This document shows positions 51,583 through 60,679 of a stretch of 64,000 nt of DNA, one piece after another. Source of the DNA: Spartobacteria bacterium UBA695 (lineage in GTDB: Bacteria > Verrucomicrobiota > Verrucomicrobiia > Chthoniobacterales > Chthoniobacteraceae); the NCBI GenBank assembly GCA_002298145.1, contig DBMP01000015.1, positions 62,001 through 126,000 on the forward strand, in the 5' to 3' direction. The notes below the pieces were generated by a model, which searched no databases, was not told the DNA's origin, and was given only the letters and a program-made list of their open reading frames with translations. The translations under genes were made by a program, and so were the position numbers. How positions within the stretch are numbered: the first letter of the stretch is position 1; the number at the start of each line of letters is the position of its first letter.

Positions 51583-53496
51583 CTAATTCTGGGAAGCCGA
51601 GGTGCCAGTCGCCTCGGGGAACGGCGAGCCCATGATACGCGCCGTGGGCGCCCAAAGGTCAACGTAGGGAATCCAGTAACCGGGATTGGTGTTTTGGATT
51701 TTCCATGCCTTCTCCGGACTCTTTTCTCCCTCAACCTTCACCGCAATCGAGGGAAAGCTGACGGCGCGGGTTTTGTCGTAATAGATGGACCAGATCATCC
51801 AGTGGATTTTGTCGAACGCAAAAAGCGAAAGCATCCCCGCCTGGAATTCGCGGTGAATGGGTTCAGGCTTGCCGCCGCCGCCAAACTCCGTGCACATGAC
51901 GGGCACGTTGTATTTGGCCTGGAAAGCGCGCAACGTGGCTTGGACCACCCACGGGTTATCGTCCTGTGGATAGTCATGGAATGAAAACATAACGTTGTTA
52001 TAGGGAGCATCGATTTTGTCGGCGATCCCCCCCCAAGTGCGTTCTAGCGTCCGCGAATGGCTCCAGCTATTGGAGCCAACGATGACGATATGCCGCGAGT
52101 CGACTTTGCGGATGGCCTCGATGCAGCGCCGGTACCATTTTTGCGCGACTTCTGGGGCGCAAACCGGTTCGTTGCAAAGCTCGTAGCCGAGAACAAACGG
52201 CTCGTTCTTGTAGTAGCTCGCTACCTGCACCCAGCGGTTGACCCAGTTCTGGAACCGCTCTTCGGTCCATCCTTTCGATGCCTGGTCCTGGCGCGCCGTC
52301 GCTTCGTCGATCTCGTTTTTAAAGTACGAGTGATCGTCCAGGATCACGTATAACCCGTGGCGCTTCGCGGCTTCCAACACCGGATTAATAAAAGCGGTGA
52401 TCTCCTCAAAGCTTAGCGGTTCCTCCGGGCGGCTATTGAAGTTCATCGTGTAAAATGCCAGACGCAGCGTATTGAGCCCCATCGATTTGCAATAGTCGGC
52501 AACTTCCTCATCATACCCCCTGACGAGGACATTCTTCCCATACCCGACCCCCACGGAATAGAAGGGCCGCTCGCCTCCTTTGCTGTTCGGCGCGGTGACG
52601 ATCTCCCGCCCTTTCACTTTCAGCCAAACATGGGATGTATCCTGCAAAAAGCCAAAAACCTCCACAGGCACCGCTTCGTCCAGCGGGTTCTTTCCACCGC
52701 TCACCGAAGCCTTCAGCGAGTTTGCTTTCCCGGGAGTCAGCGGAGGATTGCTCCACGTGAATTGGTACCTTCCGCCACTGGCCTGCACCGTTTGGGCAAC
52801 GGCCTTTCCAGAAGCATTCACCAATTTCAAGGTCACCATGGCCGAGGGTTCGGCTGTACGGCCTTCGATCTCGAGGTTGGGCGCGCCGGGATTTTTGACC
52901 TCGACGGAAACATGCCTCAACCGCGCAAGCGACACCTTGCAAAGCTCAAACGCCCCGGGAGAACCGCCCCAAATCTGAACGTTTTCAATCGCATCATCCC
53001 CAGTAATGTTGTTCTCGCTGGAGGCATTGAGCGGGAGACGGAGCATTCTCCATCCATCCGGCAGGCTCGTTGCCGAAGCGGTAGCCACGGTCTGCGTGCA
53101 AATGGTTTTGCGCACTGCCGGCTTGGTGGATAGATCAAGGGTTTCCAGGATGGCGTAAAAACTGGAGGGAGCCGCTTGCGAGCCATAGCGGAACGTGATT
53201 TCCAGGCAAGGCGCCGGATCGCTCAAATAGGGAAGAGGGTCGAGCCGCTTGCTCCCCCTAATGCAGCGAATTCCCACGCCGGAATCAGGCTTGCTCAACG
53301 AAACGCTCAACTCCCGTGTATTGGGATCCTGCTTTGCCTCGGCGCCCTTCAACCCATTGTATTGCCGAAGCGTGCTGAGACGGTCAAACAGCACTCTTTC
53401 CCCGGATTCAACGAGGGCATTGTCGGCGTGTCCATAAAGGCTGGAAGCCAGGAAAAATGCGGCGAGTAACGTTCTTAAACAATGGGCGATATTCAT
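51583..53496 (-). CDS. secreted multidomain GH5-type glycoside hydrolase (637 aa)
   Basis: Start ATG 53496 (MNIAHCLRTLLAAFFLAS), with a signal peptide ending GHAD. Residues about 25-210 are probably a carbohydrate-binding-type beta-sandwich (LEITFRYGSQAAPSSFYAIL), about 215-300 an Ig-like domain (APNLEIEGRTAEPSAMVTL). The GH5 barrel then follows with TLRLAFYTMNFN, VILDDHSYFKN, YELCNEPVC (acid/base Glu443), FSFHDYPQDDNPW and MCTEFGGGG (nucleophile Glu537). The barrel is closely similar to that of the GH5 at 23982 (shared DDHxYxxxxIDEAxARQ-like and RHIVI/LxGSNxWSHxR segments). An operator copy lies 78 bases upstream. Predicted endo-acting mannanase or glucanase. Confidence 0.88.
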   Translation of the reverse strand: MNIAHCLRTLLAAFFLASSLYGHADNALVESGERVLFDRLSTLRQYNGLKGAEAKQDPNTRELSVSLSKPDSGVGIRCIRGSKRLDPLPYLSDPAPCLEITFRYGSQAAPSSFYAILETLDLSTKPAVRKTICTQTVATASATSLPDGWRMLRLPLNASSENNITGDDAIENVQIWGGSPGAFELCKVSLARLRHVSVEVKNPGAPNLEIEGRTAEPSAMVTLKLVNASGKAVAQTVQASGGRYQFTWSNPPLTPGKANSLKASVSGGKNPLDEAVPVEVFGFLQDTSHVWLKVKGREIVTAPNSKGGERPFYSVGVGYGKNVLVRGYDEEVADYCKSMGLNTLRLAFYTMNFNSRPEEPLSFEEITAFINPVLEAAKRHGLYVILDDHSYFKNEIDEATARQDQASKGWTEERFQNWVNRWVQVASYYKNEPFVLGYELCNEPVCAPEVAQKWYRRCIEAIRKVDSRHIVIVGSNSWSHSRTLERTWGGIADKIDAPYNNVMFSFHDYPQDDNPWVVQATLRAFQAKYNVPVMCTEFGGGGKPEPIHREFQAGMLSLFAFDKIHWMIWSIYYDKTRAVSFPSIAVKVEGEKSPEKAWKIQNTNPGYWIPYVDLWAPTARIMGSPFPEATGTSASQN

Positions 53497-53573
53497 CGGA
53501 AAGGAATGGGAAAGAGGGGCTACGATTCTCGGGAAGGATGATGGATCGTTGCGCCAAATCAAGCGAACGTGGA

Positions 53574-53587
53574 TGCACTCCGTTGCG
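53574..53587. promoter_or_regulatory. copy 8 of the 14-bp operator motif
   Basis: TGCACTCCGTTGCG lies 78 bases upstream of the second GH5 start. One base differs from copy 7. The 293-base interval 53497-53789 holds this site and nothing else I can support. Confidence 0.6.
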
Positions 53588-53789
53588 CGTTGACGCACCG
53601 AGACGCGTATGGAACCGATTGCCGGTTTCTCCCAGCTTCACCCCCCAGGTATCCGTCGCTTTTCTCAACGGCGAACCCCGACTTGCCTTTTTTTGCTCCG
53701 AGGCGGCGAGGTTCGCTTTCGTAGGGGAAAAGTGGACGCTCTGGCCGCCATACCAAGCCGTTTTCTCCGCAATCTTTCACTCGCTGGAA

Positions 53790-54446
53790 TTACTGAATCC
53801 CATTTAGAAATACAGAGGTGACAGCGTGCAGGTAAGTTTCCAGACCGCACCCTCCGTCGCCATACATCGTGCGGCGGAGCATCCCCGCGTGCAGGCAGTC
53901 GCGCAGGCTGTCTGTGGCGGCTCCCACGTCGATATCGGCACGGATGCAGCCGCTTTCCCGAGCCGCCAAGAAGCGCTGAATCACGGCGTCCCGGATCGGC
54001 AGGATTTTTTTCTCCATCATCGCCTGGCGGACCGCCGGGGAGAGCCGCCCCCCCTCGCCCACGATCGCGCGCACCAGAGTCTCCCGCTCCAGCAACCGCG
54101 CGTAATACCGCCCGACAAATCGCTCCATTTCCGCTGGGAAGTCCTGCTTCCACATCTCTTCGGGCCCGACCAGTTCCTCGACGTCGATCATCCCATCAAG
54201 AATGGCTTCCCGGAGAAGATGATCCCGGGTTTGGAAGTGGCGGAAGAGGGTGACTTCGTTGACCCCCGCCTCGCGGGCGATCTCCCGGGTGGTAGCGCCC
54301 TGAAACCCGTCGCGGGCGAAAACTTTTTTCGCGGCATCCAGGATTTTCTGCCGGGTTAATAGGCAGGAGGCCTGGGTGTAGCGGGGGCACGCCGGATCAT
54401 TCGGCTCTGTGCCGGCGTGGCTTGACGGCTTGATGTGCGGATCCAT
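53790..54446 (-). CDS. TetR family regulator of the efflux operon
   Basis: 218 residues with a ~30-residue N-terminal extension. The HTH is ILDAAKKVFARDGFQGATTR, then EIAREAGVNEVTLFRHF, the TetR signature (LFRHF for the usual LYxHF). The C-terminal half is all-helical and does not identify a ligand. It is the last gene of the emrA-emrB-tetR order, 21 bases after emrB, and two matching palindromes sit in front of the first gene, so autoregulated control of efflux is likely. Confidence 0.9.
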   Translation of the reverse strand: MDPHIKPSSHAGTEPNDPACPRYTQASCLLTRQKILDAAKKVFARDGFQGATTREIAREAGVNEVTLFRHFQTRDHLLREAILDGMIDVEELVGPEEMWKQDFPAEMERFVGRYYARLLERETLVRAIVGEGGRLSPAVRQAMMEKKILPIRDAVIQRFLAARESGCIRADIDVGAATDSLRDCLHAGMLRRTMYGDGGCGLETYLHAVTSVFLNGIQ

Positions 54447-54467
54447 TATGGAAGTGGGCTTGATTGG

Positions 54468-56054
54468 TTAATGGGCTTGGGCAGGGGCGTCCGGCCGGGG
54501 CTTGCTTTTCTTAAAGAGAAAGATCAGAGGGGCCAGCGCGAGACAAGCCCATACTAGCAGCCGGAATTGCTCGACGTAAGCCCAAAGACCCGCCTGATGC
54601 TGGAGCAACTGGTACATGACCCCATACCCCTGCGCGTGGGCGGCCTGCCCCGTCTGGGCCGCCAGGGCGTGCTGCGCCGCGGCAAGACCGTTGCGGAACG
54701 GAGCGTTGAGCGGCGTCATCTCCTTGGCCAGCAGCGCCTGGTGGACTTGGCTGCTACGGGTAACAAGCGCCGTGATAAGGGAGATCCCCACGGAGCCCCC
54801 GAGGTTCCGGACCAGGCTTGTGAGCCCGGCGGCGTCGCCCATCTCCTCCCGTTTGAGCGACGCAACCGAGAAGGTGGTCATTGGGACAAAAAGTGACGTG
54901 GTGGCAAAGCCGCTGATGATGATGGGCCACAAGAGGTTGTTTGGGGCGATGCCGGTATTGACCCCGCCAAAGACGAACATCGTCAGTCCGAGCAACAGGG
55001 CGCCCTGGGCCATCCAGAAACGCCCGTCAACCCATGTGATCATACGCCCGGCAACCATGGCCCCCACGATGGCGCCAATGCCCCGCGGGCTCATCACCAG
55101 CCCGGCTTGCAGCGACGGGTAGCCGAGCAGGATTTGCAGAAACTGAGGGATCACCGCCGTGGTGCTGAAAAGAATGGCGCCGATGGTAAAATTGAGCGCC
55201 ACCCCGATGGCTAGGTTGCGGCTTTTGAGCACGTGCAAATTCACGATCGGGTGCGGAGTTTTCAGCTCCCACGCCAGGAAAGCCGCGAACCCGGCAACGG
55301 CAAACACCGCCAACCCGACGATGAAATGGGAGGAAAACCAGTCCTCATCCTGGCCCTTGTCGAGCAGGATCTGCAAGCAGCCGATCCAGAGCGCCAGCAA
55401 GCCGAAGCCCACGTAGTCGATGCTCTCCGCCCGCGCGTTTGCGTTTTTGAGGTAGGGCGGGTCTTCGAGAAAGCGCATCACCATCATGACGGCCACGATG
55501 CCCACCGGCAGGTTGATGAAAAACACCCAGCGCCAGGAATAATTGTCGGTAAGCCAGCCGCCGAGCGTGGGGCCGAGGATCGGGGCCACCACGACCCCCA
55601 TCGAGTAGACCGCCATGGCCATGCCCCGCTTGGACGCGGGAAACGTTTCGAGCATCACGGCCTGGGCCACCGGCTGCAACGCGCCCCCGCCCACGCCCTG
55701 GATGACGCGCGCCAGAATGAGCATTCCGAGGCTGCCGGCCAGCCCGCAAAGCACCGAGGCGAGGGTGAAAAGGACGATGCAGGTCAGCAGAAAGCGTTTG
55801 CGGCCAAAGTAGCGGCCCAGCCAGCCAGAGGCAGGCAGGATGATGGCGTTGGAAACCAGGTAGCTCGTAAGCACCCAGGTGGCCTCGTCCGTGCTGGCGG
55901 AAAGGTTCCCCGCGATGTGCGTCAGGGAGACGTTGGCCACGGAGGTGTCGAGCACTTCCATGAACGTCGCCAGCATGACGCCCGCGGCGATCAGCCAGGG
56001 GTTAGCGGCCGGCTTCCAGTTCCGTGTCGTCTGAGGATGTGCCTTGCCGGGCAT
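54468..56054 (-). CDS. DHA2-family MFS multidrug exporter (EmrB/QacA type)
   Basis: 528 residues with about 14 membrane spans. Motifs: FMEVLDTSVANVSL in TM1, GWLGRYFGRKRFLL (motif A) and PILGPTLGGWLTDNYSWRW (motif C, antiporter). Together with the HlyD-type protein encoded just upstream it would form a tripartite, proton-driven efflux pump through inner membrane, periplasm and, with a separate outer-membrane channel, outer membrane. The start ATG 56054 lies 53 bases inside the end of the upstream gene in another frame, an unusually long overlap; no later good start is visible before the first membrane span. Confidence 0.92.
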   Translation of the reverse strand: MPGKAHPQTTRNWKPAANPWLIAAGVMLATFMEVLDTSVANVSLTHIAGNLSASTDEATWVLTSYLVSNAIILPASGWLGRYFGRKRFLLTCIVLFTLASVLCGLAGSLGMLILARVIQGVGGGALQPVAQAVMLETFPASKRGMAMAVYSMGVVVAPILGPTLGGWLTDNYSWRWVFFINLPVGIVAVMMVMRFLEDPPYLKNANARAESIDYVGFGLLALWIGCLQILLDKGQDEDWFSSHFIVGLAVFAVAGFAAFLAWELKTPHPIVNLHVLKSRNLAIGVALNFTIGAILFSTTAVIPQFLQILLGYPSLQAGLVMSPRGIGAIVGAMVAGRMITWVDGRFWMAQGALLLGLTMFVFGGVNTGIAPNNLLWPIIISGFATTSLFVPMTTFSVASLKREEMGDAAGLTSLVRNLGGSVGISLITALVTRSSQVHQALLAKEMTPLNAPFRNGLAAAQHALAAQTGQAAHAQGYGVMYQLLQHQAGLWAYVEQFRLLVWACLALAPLIFLFKKSKPRPDAPAQAH

Positions 56055-57306
56055 CGGGAGCCAACTCCTGTTCCAGTTTCTTTTGTACGCCGAAAATCCG
56101 CCGCAGAAAAACCGCGATCACCACGGCAGCAGCCGCCATGACCAGGCTCAACTCAAGCGGAGTGTAGTGAAAATTCTGCACCTTGACCGTGGGCACCACG
56201 GATTCTCCGGGCCCGATGGGCATGCCCGTTTCGGGAAGCTCGTCGAAGAGGATTTTCACCGGAACCCGCTGGACGACCTTTACGTAATTGCCGGTGGCGT
56301 TTTCCGGTGGGAGCAGGCTGAAGCGCGCGCCGCTGCCCATCTGGATGCTCTCCACGTGCCCCTTGAACTCCTGCGCCCCGAGGGCGTCCAGTTTGATCGT
56401 CACCGGCTGGCCGGGACGCATCCACCGTAATTGGTTTTCCTTAAAATTGGCGGTAATCCAAAGGTTCGACGGGATGAGCGCGAGGACGTTCTGCCCCGCC
56501 TGGATATAATCGCCCGGCTCCACGGACTTGTGGGTAATGCGGCCGGACTCCGGCGCGGCCACTTTGGCGTAGGAGTGGTTCAAGAGGGCCGCCTCGACGT
56601 TGGCCTCGTTTTCCTTGATCTGGGCAAGGACATATTGATAGAGGGCCTGGTAGGAGCGCACTTGCGCCTCTCCCTGCGCCACTTGCGCCTGCGCGGCGAG
56701 CCCTTTCATTTTGGCCGATTCCACATTGGCCTGGGCCGAACGGTCGGCATCCTGGGCGTGAACGAGGTCTTGAGCGGAGACGATGTGCTGCTTGGCGAGG
56801 TCCTGCACCCGGCGCAGATCGTCGGCGGCCTGGTGCGCCTGGGCCTCGGCGGCGTGCTGGTCGGCCTCGTCCTGTTTCAAGGTGGCCTGGAGGCTCCTGA
56901 CATTGGCAAGCTGTTGCTCCACCGATGCCTGCGCCGCCGTCGCCTGGGCCTTCATGCTCTCCAGTGCCGCCTGCTTTTGCTTGAGCTGTGCGGCGTAGTC
57001 TCTGGGGTCGATCTCCAGGACCGGATCGCCCTTTTTGACCTCCTGGTTGTCGTCCACCAGCACCCGCTCGACCCGGCCCGCGATTTTGGGGCTCACCTGG
57101 ATGACGTGGCCGTCCACGAAGGCGTCATCGGTGGACTCGTAATTGATGGCGTTTACCCGGAAATACAGGCCGACGCCGCAAAGCGCCAGGATTGCAATGA
57201 CGCCCGCGGCGGCCAAGGCGATGCGTTTGCCCGGGATTTTACCAGGAGCAGTTTCGCCGCCATCCACAATCAAGACTTCCTCTTCAGGATATGAAGTCGT
57301 ATTCAT
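56002..57306 (-). CDS. HlyD/EmrA-type membrane fusion protein
   Basis: 434 residues from ATG 57306 (MNTTSYPEEEVLIV). The frame is open further upstream but that stretch is the palindromic operator region, so I reject a start there. One membrane helix at about residues 28-50 (IALAAAGVIAILALCGVGLY), the ESTDDAFVDGHV lipoyl half, a long coiled coil (residues about 95-205, KQAALESMKAQATAAQASVE), the second lipoyl half (AKVAAPESGRITHKSVEPGD) and a beta-barrel. A hydrophobic C-terminal segment (ELSLVMAAAAVVIAVFLRR) suggests a second membrane helix, unusual for EmrA. Partner of the DHA2 exporter. Confidence 0.9.
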   Translation of the reverse strand: MNTTSYPEEEVLIVDGGETAPGKIPGKRIALAAAGVIAILALCGVGLYFRVNAINYESTDDAFVDGHVIQVSPKIAGRVERVLVDDNQEVKKGDPVLEIDPRDYAAQLKQKQAALESMKAQATAAQASVEQQLANVRSLQATLKQDEADQHAAEAQAHQAADDLRRVQDLAKQHIVSAQDLVHAQDADRSAQANVESAKMKGLAAQAQVAQGEAQVRSYQALYQYVLAQIKENEANVEAALLNHSYAKVAAPESGRITHKSVEPGDYIQAGQNVLALIPSNLWITANFKENQLRWMRPGQPVTIKLDALGAQEFKGHVESIQMGSGARFSLLPPENATGNYVKVVQRVPVKILFDELPETGMPIGPGESVVPTVKVQNFHYTPLELSLVMAAAAVVIAVFLRRIFGVQKKLEQELAPDARQGTSSDDTELEAGR

Positions 57307-57323
57307 GCAAGCACATGCTTGCA
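57306..57323. promoter_or_regulatory. TetR-type operator palindrome, proximal copy
   Basis: TGCAAGCACATGCTTGCA, a perfect 8-bp inverted repeat with 2-base spacer. It begins at the A of the membrane fusion gene's start codon (minus strand), so bound repressor would cover the start site. Confidence 0.7.
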
Positions 57324-57338
57324 CGCTCAAGATATGAA

Positions 57339-57356
57339 TGCAAGCGTTTACTTGCA
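57339..57356. promoter_or_regulatory. TetR-type operator palindrome, distal copy
   Basis: TGCAAGCGTTTACTTGCA matches the proximal copy at 14 of 18 positions, with TGCAAGC and CTTGCA ends conserved. The two centres are 33 bases apart, three helical turns, so two dimers could bind on the same face of the DNA. Confidence 0.68.
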
Positions 57357-57409
57357 ATATCCTATCGGAAAGAAATCAGCACCCGGAACTGGGATCGCAA
57401 TCCGACATT

Positions 57410-60097
57410 CTACCGCAACCAGAGCTTGCCGTATTTCTGGGGGTCTTTTTCGTCCGTGATGCCGTTGAAGAGCCGGAGGCCACGGCGGCCGTTCTTCCCG
57501 GGGTCAGCATCGGTGACGGCCAGGGCGATCCCGATCGCCGAGCCGGGTCGGGGGGCTTCCTTCAGGCCCAGGATTTCCCAGGGGAAGGTCAGCAGGTATT
57601 CCGTGAGGTCTCCCTTGCGGTGAATTTCCGTGCCCATGCGGGGCTCGCTGACGCCCACGGGGAGTTCCGGCGTGTAGGAGATCCAGCGCCAGTTCATGGA
57701 TTTCGTGCCGTCCCAAGCCGCGCCGTATTCGAAAACCCGGTGACCCTTCAGGCCGAAAAGGTCGTTGGCTTCCCAGGTTTTTTCCGCGTCGGCATCGAGG
57801 CCAATCTGGATGGAATCCTGGTTGAAGAGATTTTCCGGGCTCCGCGTTTGCAAGTGCTGGTCGTCGCGAACGCAAATCCGGAGATAGAGCGCCTTGGGCC
57901 CGTAGGAAGCCTGGAAGGTGGCGGAGCAATCGGAGGGCTCGCTGGGGCCGCCGAAGGGGTCCCACGCAGAAAAGTCGATGGCGGGCACCGAGCCCCAATC
58001 AGGCCGTCCATCCGCGGCAACGCGCTGGGCGGAGACCACGGTGAAGTCGAGCGGCTGCCGGGTTTCATCCCGCTCGCCGTTTTCCCGGCTCTCGACCGTC
58101 AGCAGGCCCTTGTAGCGTTTGCCAGGAACGAAGTCCTCCACAGGAATGGTGACTTCCGTGCCGCTGGCCGGGGCGGCCTTCACCGGCTCGCCGAACATCC
58201 GCCGGATTTTGTCGAACTTGGCGCTGGCGAGGACGGAGAGCGGAGCCTCCGCGTGGGAGGTGACGCCGAGGGCTATCTCGGGGGCCTTTGCGGAAAGAGG
58301 CCAAACGATCCGGGCCGCCGAAATCTCCACCGGCGCCACCACTTCGACGGGAAGGGAAGTCCATGCGGCATCCGAATGCGAAAGCACCAGATAAGAGCCC
58401 TGCCGCGCCGTTCGCGGGGCGCTCACCGTCCGGCCCTTGACGCTGAGCGGAGCCGGAGTGATCCATTCCGCCCCGGGGGCCTGGGGAAGCTCTGCCGAGG
58501 TCCCGCGCATCAACCGGACGGCAGGCAGCTCTTTGGCCTGATAGAGCCCGCTGTCTTTCAGTTCAAGAAACACGGGGCTGGGCGAAACGTTCACCCCCGC
58601 GCCGGAGGCCACGGGCACCGGCCTGCCGGTCATCTCCTCGGCCCGGGCGAACACGCTTCCCAGCGGAATGGTGCAGCCCGCCTGCGTATCCCACGCCACG
58701 GCAACGGTCTTGCGCTCTTTCTGGAAAACCACCAGGTGCGTCGTGGGCGTCAGGCGCAGCCACCGGCCCTTGCCCCGGACATCGGCGAGCCAGCGGGCCA
58801 CGTTCGAATACGAGGCATAGGCCGGTTTGGGCGTCAGGTCGTCGTGGACGATGGAGAATGAACGCTCGCCTTCATTGGGAGCGGCTTTGAAGAGGAGGGC
58901 AAAGTAGGTGGCGTTCTCCACCCCGAGCGCCGTGAGCAGCGTCAGCGAGCGCGTCACGTACTGGGCCTGGGTCAGCTCGTCGACGGGGCGCTGCCACGTC
59001 CCGGGTTTCGTGCACCAGCCGAATTCGGTGAGATGAATGGGGAAATCGGGCCGCCCGATCCGCGCGAGGAACGCCTGTAACTCCTCAATGCGCTGGATGA
59101 AAAGCTCCTCCGGCGCGCTGCCGTCCACGTAGGCGTGGAGCACAAGGCCATCGAGATGATCGAGCAGCCCCAGCCGGTTGACCGTCTCCAGATCGAGCCG
59201 CGCGGCGTCTTTGATGCGAATGGACGAAAAGCCCGGCCCCAGCACTTTCACGTCAGGCCGCACGGCTTTGACGGCGTCGGCCACGGTCTTTTCAAACCGG
59301 ACCAAATCCTCGTTCGTGCCTTTCCAATGCCATTCGGGCTCGTTATAAATTTCCAGGTAGGGAGGGAACTCGGACCAGCGCGGAGGGCAGCGCGTAAACG
59401 CCTTGACCAGCTCCGCGAGGGCGTCCCAGTCCTTCGGAGCCTGGAACGGGTTGGAGTAGCCCTTGTGCTCTTCGCCCGGCTTCGGGTCCACCAGCCAAAG
59501 GGGGAGGCCAAACGAAATCACCCCCTCGTAGGTGAAGCCGCTGATGTCGAAAGGCGGCTTGGCCTGGAGCGCGGGAGCCGATCCGGTTTGAGGGAAATCC
59601 TGCGGCAAATCTTTGATCGTGGCCATGGCTCGGTTCCAGCGGGCTCCGGCGGCGAGCACGAGGTCTTTGTCGCCCTGCACCGTCCACAGCCCGAGGCGGG
59701 ACTGGCCGCGCACGGCCTCGTCAAGCAGCGGGCCGACCACCGCCGCCGTGGCCTCGGCATGGAGCTTTTTTCCCGAACCCAGGCTGACCTCGGCGGACAA
59801 TTGATAGAACCCTTTCTGCGGGAGGGGCACGGTAACCCGGCTTTCCCCGGAAGCAATCGGCTGCCCGCCCGTGACCTGCCCCCGCTCGTCTTTGACGACA
59901 ACCGCGCCGCTAGTCACGGCATCGGTTCCCGAAATACTCAATAGGATCTCCCCGCTGACGGCAGTGAAGATATTCCCCTTGGCGGCGGAGGAAAACCGGG
60001 CCGCGGAATCCTGCCCCCAAGCCTCGTGGAGGGGCAAAGTCCAAAGGGCCGCCACCCCCAATATTGAAAACCAACCGGCGAAAGAATGCTTGAACAT
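57410..60097 (-). CDS. secreted clan-A glycoside hydrolase (GH39-like) with C-terminal CBM9-like domain (895 aa)
   Basis: ATG 60097 (MFKHSFAGWFSIL) gives a signal peptide ending EAWGQ. Residues about 30-130 are a beta-sandwich. The TIM barrel follows: EIYNEPEWHWKG with acid/base Glu253, LDGLVLHAY, then HLTEFGWCTKPG with nucleophile Glu358, 105 residues apart, as in GH39/GH5/GH51-type enzymes. Further beta domains follow and the last ~190 residues (SYGPKALYLRICVRDDQHL, DSIQIGLDAD, EYLLTFPWEILG) are a CBM9/DOMON-like module. The family within clan A is not certain. It is the last gene of a three-gene minus-strand set led by the GH28-like gene. Confidence 0.83.
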   Translation of the reverse strand: MFKHSFAGWFSILGVAALWTLPLHEAWGQDSAARFSSAAKGNIFTAVSGEILLSISGTDAVTSGAVVVKDERGQVTGGQPIASGESRVTVPLPQKGFYQLSAEVSLGSGKKLHAEATAAVVGPLLDEAVRGQSRLGLWTVQGDKDLVLAAGARWNRAMATIKDLPQDFPQTGSAPALQAKPPFDISGFTYEGVISFGLPLWLVDPKPGEEHKGYSNPFQAPKDWDALAELVKAFTRCPPRWSEFPPYLEIYNEPEWHWKGTNEDLVRFEKTVADAVKAVRPDVKVLGPGFSSIRIKDAARLDLETVNRLGLLDHLDGLVLHAYVDGSAPEELFIQRIEELQAFLARIGRPDFPIHLTEFGWCTKPGTWQRPVDELTQAQYVTRSLTLLTALGVENATYFALLFKAAPNEGERSFSIVHDDLTPKPAYASYSNVARWLADVRGKGRWLRLTPTTHLVVFQKERKTVAVAWDTQAGCTIPLGSVFARAEEMTGRPVPVASGAGVNVSPSPVFLELKDSGLYQAKELPAVRLMRGTSAELPQAPGAEWITPAPLSVKGRTVSAPRTARQGSYLVLSHSDAAWTSLPVEVVAPVEISAARIVWPLSAKAPEIALGVTSHAEAPLSVLASAKFDKIRRMFGEPVKAAPASGTEVTIPVEDFVPGKRYKGLLTVESRENGERDETRQPLDFTVVSAQRVAADGRPDWGSVPAIDFSAWDPFGGPSEPSDCSATFQASYGPKALYLRICVRDDQHLQTRSPENLFNQDSIQIGLDADAEKTWEANDLFGLKGHRVFEYGAAWDGTKSMNWRWISYTPELPVGVSEPRMGTEIHRKGDLTEYLLTFPWEILGLKEAPRPGSAIGIALAVTDADPGKNGRRGLRLFNGITDEKDPQKYGKLWLR

Positions 60098-60101
60098 AGC
60101 G

Positions 60102-60668
60102 TTACAAAAGTTCCACGGAGACATCGTCAATCCAAAGCGCGCCGGGAACTTTGTCCGACGTGTTGGCCCAGATCAACTGCACCTGCCCGGCCCCGGCATT
60201 CAGCTTGCCCACGTATTCCACGGGACTCCATTCTTCGGTTGGATTCAATGGAATCTTACTCAGTATGCGCTTGCCCTTGGTCTGGCCGTTGATCTCCATG
60301 GGCGAAAAATAGAGCGCCCCGGCGGGGATGCCCGTGAGACGGTAATAAAAGCGAATCCGAACCCGGCGTGCTTCCCCTGCGGAAGCCTCTGGAAATGCAA
60401 TTCCCGGGGAGTGGAAGATCTTTTCGCCCGAGGCCGCCTCGGCAACGTAGGCAATCTTCACCGCCTTGGCCCCCGAATGGGCGTCGCTCTCGTCGAGCGC
60501 GATGAGGAACGGGATTTTCCAAGCCGTGGCCGGTTTATAGGTCTGCTTGTAACCGGCGCCCCAGCCGGGGAGATACGGGGCCACGGATTCAAAATCCTGC
60601 TCCGTCAGAAGCTCCGCAGCATTCACCGCTCCGGCGGCGAGCAACAAGACGGCAAGGCAATGTTTCAT
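60102..60668 (-). CDS. small secreted protein, CBM4/9-like beta-sandwich (188 aa)
   Basis: Start ATG 60668 (MKHCLAVLLLAAGAVNAAE) gives a clear signal peptide. The mature part has FESVAPYLPGWGAGYK, HSGAKAVKIAYVAE, RRVRIRFYYRLTG, VQLIWAN and LWIDDVSVELL. This is the usual order of strands in CBM_4_9-like jelly rolls, in which the final WIDDVxV strand is diagnostic. It probably binds glycans for its operon partners. It lies 11 bases after the GH28-like stop and 4 bases before the GH39-like start. Confidence 0.75.
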   Translation of the reverse strand: MKHCLAVLLLAAGAVNAAELLTEQDFESVAPYLPGWGAGYKQTYKPATAWKIPFLIALDESDAHSGAKAVKIAYVAEAASGEKIFHSPGIAFPEASAGEARRVRIRFYYRLTGIPAGALYFSPMEINGQTKGKRILSKIPLNPTEEWSPVEYVGKLNAGAGQVQLIWANTSDKVPGALWIDDVSVELL

Positions 60669-60679
60669 GGGAAGCGAGG

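Noticed and set aside
53457..53807. 116-codon plus-strand frame between GH5 and TetR genes
   Set aside because: It overlaps both neighbours antisense and covers the GH5 promoter region with operator copy 8.
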